Source: Pseudomonadota bacterium (lineage in GTDB: Bacteria; Desulfobacterota; Desulfobacteria; Desulfobacterales; Desulfosarcinaceae). Taken from it: DNA of 19,815 nucleotides. Within the stretch, counting starts at the first letter, position 1, and each line of letters starts with the position of its first letter. The DNA is taken from contig JAEYRZ010000091.1 in the NCBI GenBank assembly GCA_023435265.1, forward strand, positions 1 through 19,815, given 5' to 3'. Shown piece after piece: positions 16,701-19,815 of this stretch. Made by a program: the position numbers and the translations under genes. Below the pieces are notes generated by a model. The model did no database searches. It saw only the letters and a list, made by a program, of their open reading frames with translations, and was not told where the DNA came from.

Positions 16701-18193
16701 TGGGTATCGACGTGAATACATCTACTCTAGAACAGGAACTGGCCCCGCTCAACGCGCAGATCGAGCAGCTCCAGCAGGAGCGCGCGGTGCTTGACGGCGA
16801 ACTGCGCACGGTCGAGGCCGAGCTCGAAAAGTTCTCCGCCGCCCGGCAGCGCTTCGATGCCTTGCGCGACGTCTGCAGTGCACTGGACAAGCTGGGGCAG
16901 CTGAAGGCGGGCGAACTCTTCTGGCAGGGCATACCGGAGGTCGCGGATGCCGACGGGCACCTGCAGCGCGTCAAGGCGCGCGTGGCGCGCTTTGAGGAGA
17001 AGATCGGCGGCATCGTGGAGAAGCAGACGTCGCTGCAGGCGCAGGTGAACCAGCACCTCGACAGCCTGGACTGCCTCTACGAAGAGGTGCGCGAGGCCCA
17101 TGACCGCGAAGAGCAGCGGCGCCACGAATTCATCGTCGAGCGCGAGATTTCGCCCGTTCCCTACCGCGCCATGGTCATGCCCTGGAGCAAAGAGGCGGAG
17201 GGCGAAAGACGCTTCCGCCGCGCCGTCCTCGTGGCCCTGCTCCTCTGCTTCGTCTTCGGCGCCCTGGTCCCCCTGGTGACCGTGCCCATGCCGGACCGCT
17301 CGGTGGAGGTGGCCGAGATCCCGGAACGGCTGGCCATGCTGGTCAAGAACGAACCGCCGCGGCCGGTCCCGCAGCCCAAGCCGGAACCGAAGCCCCAGGA
17401 AGAGGCCAGGCCAGTGCCAGAGCCGGATAAGCCGCAGCCGACCAAGCCCGATTCATCGCCCAAGGGCGGCGGCGCCGGTCCCAAGCCGCCCGGACTGGCC
17501 GCCGGCGGCGGCGGCGCGGCGTCGGCGCGCAAGAAGGCGGAAAGCGCCGGCGTGCTGGCGTTCAAGAACACCTTTGCGGACCTGATGCAGGAAACCCCCA
17601 TCGCCCGGCTCGGCACCGAAGCCCGGCTGAGCAAGCAGAGTCCGGCGGTGGCCGGGCAGGCGGTCGCCCAGCGCTCGCTGGTGGCCATGCAGGCCAAGGG
17701 CGGCACGAGCGGCGGCATCAGCAACTTCGGGTTCAGCCGCAACGTCGGCAGCGGCAATGTGGACCGCCTGGGCGGCGGCGGTGTGGGCGCCGGCGGCGGG
17801 GGCGGCAACGGCGACGGCACCGGCTTCGGCCGGGTGACCAGCGCCATCGTGGGCAAAGGCGAAGCGTCGCCCCGACCGTTGAGCGACGGGCCGGGGCCGG
17901 GGCGGACCGACGAAGAAATCCAGATCGTCTTCGACCGTTACAAGGCCGCGCTGTACCGGATCTACAACACCGAACTGCGCAGGGATCCGACCCTGCGCGG
18001 GAAGATACTGCTGCGCATCTGCATCGAGTCGGGCGGCGAAGTGTCCATGTGCAAGGTGGAGTCCACCGATCTGGCCTCGCCGTCGCTGGTGGCCCAGGTC
18101 GTGGAGCGCATCCTGAGATTCAACTTCGGGCCCAAAGACGGGGTACCGAAAACGACCATCCTGTATCCGATCGACTTCCTGCCGGCGGGTTAG
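16700..18193 (+). CDS. TonB-like protein with AgmX/PglI-type C-terminal domain
   Basis: 497 residues. The first ~170 residues are cytoplasmic and helical, with coiled coils at about 8-55 and 85-145. This is unusual, since TonB and TolA have short cytoplasmic ends. One membrane helix (about 174-196, RRAVLVALLLCFVFGALVPL) follows. The periplasmic part has a Pro/Lys/Glu-rich arm (about 218-252, PQPKPEPKP), Gly-rich segments (256-275 and 357-375) and a C-terminal domain (about 403-497) with ALYRIYNTELRRDPTLRGKI, 'GGEVSMCKVESTDL' and 'ILRFNFGPKDG'. That last pattern is the AgmX/PglI version of the TonB C-domain. Cys441 and Cys451 could form a disulfide. It likely transmits motion from the Q/R motor to outer-membrane partners, as GltG/GltJ do in gliding. 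The start shares one base with the upstream stop. Confidence 0.85.
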   Translation: MGIDVNTSTLEQELAPLNAQIEQLQQERAVLDGELRTVEAELEKFSAARQRFDALRDVCSALDKLGQLKAGELFWQGIPEVADADGHLQRVKARVARFEEKIGGIVEKQTSLQAQVNQHLDSLDCLYEEVREAHDREEQRRHEFIVEREISPVPYRAMVMPWSKEAEGERRFRRAVLVALLLCFVFGALVPLVTVPMPDRSVEVAEIPERLAMLVKNEPPRPVPQPKPEPKPQEEARPVPEPDKPQPTKPDSSPKGGGAGPKPPGLAAGGGGAASARKKAESAGVLAFKNTFADLMQETPIARLGTEARLSKQSPAVAGQAVAQRSLVAMQAKGGTSGGISNFGFSRNVGSGNVDRLGGGGVGAGGGGGNGDGTGFGRVTSAIVGKGEASPRPLSDGPGPGRTDEEIQIVFDRYKAALYRIYNTELRRDPTLRGKILLRICIESGGEVSMCKVESTDLASPSLVAQVVERILRFNFGPKDGVPKTTILYPIDFLPAG

Positions 18194-18325
18194 GCAAGGG
18201 GGTGAACGGATGCGGCAGGCGTGAGGCGATTCGAAGATCCACGGGAGCGCGGTCGCAGTCGAATCGATGCCGGCGCGTAACCGGGGAAGGCACATTCATC
18301 AGCGGTTCAGTTCAGGAGGAAAAAG
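18194..18325 (+). other. 132-bp gap with an inverted repeat, between TonB-like and second TolQ-like gene
   Basis: Among the largest gaps of the window. It holds an 8-bp perfect inverted repeat, CGATTCGA at 18227-18234 and TCGAATCG at 18259-18266, with a 24-base spacer. It is not followed by a T tract. It could be an operator, a processing site or chance. No convincing promoter boxes were seen. Confidence 0.35.
18314..18319 (+). promoter_or_regulatory. Strong ribosome binding site for the second TolQ-like gene
   Basis: AGGAGG sits 6 bases before the ATG at 18326, the best-spaced site in the window. It supports independent, efficient initiation of this copy, which unlike copy 1 is not coupled to a downstream ExbD gene. 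Confidence 0.6.
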
Positions 18326-19048
18326 ATGGGACTCTATACGATGATCGGTTTCTTTCAAAAGGGCGGGCTTTTCATGTATCCGATCCTGCTCGTCTTTGTC
18401 GCCGGCATGGCCATCGCGATCGAGCGCTGGATCCAGCTCAACCGCGTGCGGATCGTGAACCGCAGAGTCTGGAACACGCTGCAGCCGGTCCTGGCCCAGG
18501 GCAATTTCGACAAGGCCCGCGAAATCATCAGCAAGGATAAATCCACTGTCGCCCAGATGCTCGGCATGGGCCTGGCGCGCCAGGGACTGGTGCGGCGGCG
18601 CGAAGACATCGAGATCGCCATGGAGGAAAGCCTGATGGAGATCATCCCGCAGTTGGAAAAGCGCACGCCCTACGTGGCGCTGCTCTCCAACATCGCCACG
18701 CTGCTCGGGCTTCTGGGCCCCATCATGGGCCTGATCGAAGCCTTTACCGCAGTGGCCAACGCCAACCCGGCGGAAAAAGCAGATCTGCTGTCGGCCAGCA
18801 TCTCGGTGGCCATGAACACCACCGCTTTCGGCCTGATGTCGGCCATTCCGCTGCTGCTGCTGCACGCCAAGCTGACCTCCACCACCGGCCAGATCGTCGA
18901 CAGCCTCGAGATGGCCTCGGTCAAGTCGCTTAACTGCATCTCCGATTTCAGAAGGCGCCAGGAGGCGAAATCTGAAGCTCCGGGCGCTGCACCCGATACG
19001 GCGGCCGCCCGCAGGACCCGGCCGGCACCCGCGCCGGCGGGGGCATAA
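18326..19048 (+). CDS. MotA/TolQ/ExbB-family proton channel subunit, copy 2, pore Thr to Pro
   Basis: 240 residues, the same fold and numbering as copy 1 up to residue 200: three membrane helices at about 14-33, 114-138 and 158-182. The pore motif reads GLLGPIMG, so Pro132 (codon 18719-18721, CCC) replaces the conserved Thr132 of copy 1. Thr166 is kept, and Val161 again replaces the usual Glu. The C-terminus has an extra ~28-residue Ala/Pro/Arg-rich tail (EAPGAAPDTAAARRTRPAPA) absent from copy 1. Proline at this place may disturb proton passage or helix packing, so this could be a non-conducting ring member or have its own role; this is inference. The gene stands alone, 132 bases after the TonB-like gene and 105 bases before the Pal-like gene, with no ExbD of its own in the window. 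Confidence 0.88.
   Translation: MGLYTMIGFFQKGGLFMYPILLVFVAGMAIAIERWIQLNRVRIVNRRVWNTLQPVLAQGNFDKAREIISKDKSTVAQMLGMGLARQGLVRRREDIEIAMEESLMEIIPQLEKRTPYVALLSNIATLLGLLGPIMGLIEAFTAVANANPAEKADLLSASISVAMNTTAFGLMSAIPLLLLHAKLTSTTGQIVDSLEMASVKSLNCISDFRRRQEAKSEAPGAAPDTAAARRTRPAPAPAGA
18590..18925 (+). repeat. 336-bp tract nearly identical to 15329-15664
   Basis: Partner of the tract in copy 1, offset exactly 3261 bases with no gaps. The nine differences include the Thr-to-Pro change at codon 132, so that change seems to have arisen, or been kept, after the copying event. Confidence 0.85.
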
Positions 19049-19153
19049 GGCCTGCGCGAACTGCGCCTCGAAGCGGCGCGCATTCGGGCGGTCCGGATGC
19101 GCCGGAGGCCTGGATCGAGCGGTGGAAGAGAAGAGAAAAGGAGAGGAGAAAAA
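19049..19153 (+). other. 105-bp gap ending in a purine-rich run
   Basis: The last ~30 bases (about 19121-19153) are almost all purines and include the ribosome binding site. The GC-rich first half shows no promoter or terminator that I can support. Confidence 0.3.
19144..19148 (+). promoter_or_regulatory. Ribosome binding site deciding the Pal start
   Basis: AGGAG lies 5 bases before the ATG at 19154. The in-frame ATG at 19097 would add 19 charged residues before the signal peptide and has no such site. Confidence 0.6.
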
Positions 19154-19681
19154 ATGAGAAGACCCGTATGGACAGCCATTGTGTCGATCGTGATTGCACC
19201 GGCCATGTTATTCATGGCGTCGTGCGCCAAGGAAACGATGCAGAGCCAGCCGGAGAACACCCCTCCGGCCGCCGAAGCCGCCCGGGGGAGCGCCCTGGGC
19301 GCTCAGCCGGAGGCCCGGCCGCCGGCCGCCCCGTCCGACCCTGCGGCGGTGTTCAGAACCCAGAATGTGCACTTCGACTTCGCCAGCGCCACATTGTCCC
19401 AGCCGGCCCGCCAGATCCTGAACGCAAAGGCGGAATACCTGCTCGCCAATCCCGGCGTTGCGTTCACCGTCGAGGGGCATTGCGACGAACGCGGCACAAG
19501 CGCCTACAACATGGCCTTGGGCGAGCGCCGCGCGGAAATCGTCAAACAGTATCTCAGCTACCAGGGCATCGGCGCAGAGCGGATGCGCACCATCAGCTAC
19601 GGAGAAGAGCGGCCGCTTGATTCCGGTCGCAACGAAGCGTCCTGGGCCCAGAACCGCCGGGCCCAGTTCACGGTCGAGTGA
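19154..19681 (+). CDS. pal: Pal-like peptidoglycan-associated lipoprotein
   Basis: 175 residues, the usual Pal length. A lipoprotein signal ends in the lipobox MASC (Cys24). An Ala/Pro-rich linker (about 32-68) leads to an OmpA-C domain, about 72-175. Signature segments are VHFDFASATL, GHCDERGTSAYNMALGERRA, 'ISYGEERPL' and NRRAQFTV. Both peptidoglycan-binding residues are present: the Asp of GHCDERG and the Arg before Ala in GERRA. Pal anchors the outer membrane to peptidoglycan and, in Tol-Pal, is pulled by the TolQR-TolA motor through TolB. Here no TolB is visible, and the gene follows a second TolQ-like gene. It could be the cell's only Pal or a dedicated paralogue serving this complex; the window cannot tell which. 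Confidence 0.9.
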   Translation: MRRPVWTAIVSIVIAPAMLFMASCAKETMQSQPENTPPAAEAARGSALGAQPEARPPAAPSDPAAVFRTQNVHFDFASATLSQPARQILNAKAEYLLANPGVAFTVEGHCDERGTSAYNMALGERRAEIVKQYLSYQGIGAERMRTISYGEERPLDSGRNEASWAQNRRAQFTVE

Positions 19682-19710
19682 GGCGCTGCAGACACAGAGA
19701 ACCATTGCCT

Positions 19711-19739
19711 GACGGCCCGCGGTTGAGAAGCGGGCGGTC
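19711..19739 (+). terminator. Possible transcription terminator hairpin after the last gene
   Basis: GCCCGC (19715-19720) pairs with GCGGGC (19730-19735) around a 9-base loop. After one G-G mismatch, GAC (19711-19713) pairs with GTC (19737-19739). It begins 30 bases after the Pal stop. No U tract follows, so a factor-independent role is doubtful. Confidence 0.35.
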
Positions 19740-19744
19740 TGAAC

Positions 19745-19775
19745 GGCGGCCGCCGGGGTGCTCCGGGCGGCCGCC
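19745..19775 (+). terminator. Second GC-rich hairpin downstream of pal
   Basis: GGCGGCCGCC occurs at 19745-19754 and again at 19766-19775. The word is its own reverse complement, so the copies can form a 10-bp stem around an 11-base loop. It is followed by C runs and not T runs. With the preceding hairpin it may form a strong stop structure at the operon end. Confidence 0.35.
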
Positions 19776-19815
19776 GCCCCCCCCCAGCCGGCCCCCCCCC
19801 CGATCGGTGCGGCCC
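19776..19815. other. Poly-C runs at the window end
   Basis: Nine C at 19777-19785 and ten C at 19792-19801. Nothing like this occurs elsewhere in the window, and the segment just follows a strong hairpin. Sequencing or assembly error at a hard-to-read site is the simplest explanation. Confidence 0.5.

Noticed and set aside
17770..17806. Possible G-quadruplex in the TonB-like gene
   Set aside because: The G runs come from glycine codons (GGC/GGG) in a Gly-rich linker, and true GGG runs are too few and unevenly spaced for a canonical motif.

Overview
The window is about 19.8 kb of GC-rich DNA (roughly two thirds G+C by eye) from a Gram-negative bacterium. It encodes signal peptides, lipoboxes, outer-membrane beta-barrel sequence, peptidoglycan-binding OmpA domains and a Pal lipoprotein, so it fits the Pseudomonadota or the former Deltaproteobacteria (Desulfobacterota/Myxococcota). 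The sequence alone does not let me go further. Every convincing gene is on the + strand. Gaps are short (3 to 132 bp) or are start/stop overlaps, so the window looks like one long operon, entered in the middle of its first gene and ending shortly after its last.

Layout: (a) 2-2992, the C-terminal ~1000 residues of a large secreted DUF11/SdrD-B-like repeat protein. (b) 3065-8173, a giant outer-membrane protein with three tandem OmpA-type peptidoglycan-binding domains, a beta-sandwich region and a long C-terminal beta-barrel. (c) 8219-8731, a small periplasmic coiled-coil plus beta protein. (d) 8735-10621 and 10618-13965, a periplasmic TPR/coiled-coil protein and an 1115-residue TPR lipoprotein. 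(e) 13994-14665, a small TPR lipoprotein. (f) 14674-14994, a short conserved exported protein. (g) 15065-18193, a translationally coupled motor block: one TolQ/ExbB-like channel protein, two TolR/ExbD-like proteins and a TonB/AgmX-like protein. (h) 18326-19048, a second TolQ/ExbB-like protein. (i) 19154-19681, a Pal-like lipoprotein. No tRNA, rRNA, insertion sequence or CRISPR array was seen.

Taken together this looks like a proton-driven trans-envelope machine related in parts to Tol-Pal, TonB-ExbBD and the Myxococcus Agl/Glt gliding motor. The inner-membrane Q/R channel would energise the TonB/AgmX-like arm. The TPR proteins and lipoproteins would scaffold the periplasm, and Pal plus the triple-OmpA barrel would tie the outer membrane to peptidoglycan. 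The DUF11 protein would be the surface element. From memory, similar gene sets occur without an assigned function in other proteobacteria; this was not checked by a search.

The most striking details are residue changes in the motor. One ExbD paralogue has Asn where the proton-carrying Asp should be, and its neighbour keeps the Asp. One of the two TolQ paralogues has Pro in place of the conserved pore Thr, and both lack the usual third-helix Glu. The two TolQ genes share a 336-bp tract that is ~97% identical inside genes that are otherwise much more diverged, which suggests gene conversion. The three OmpA domains of the barrel protein have lost different halves of the Asp/Arg peptidoglycan-binding pair.
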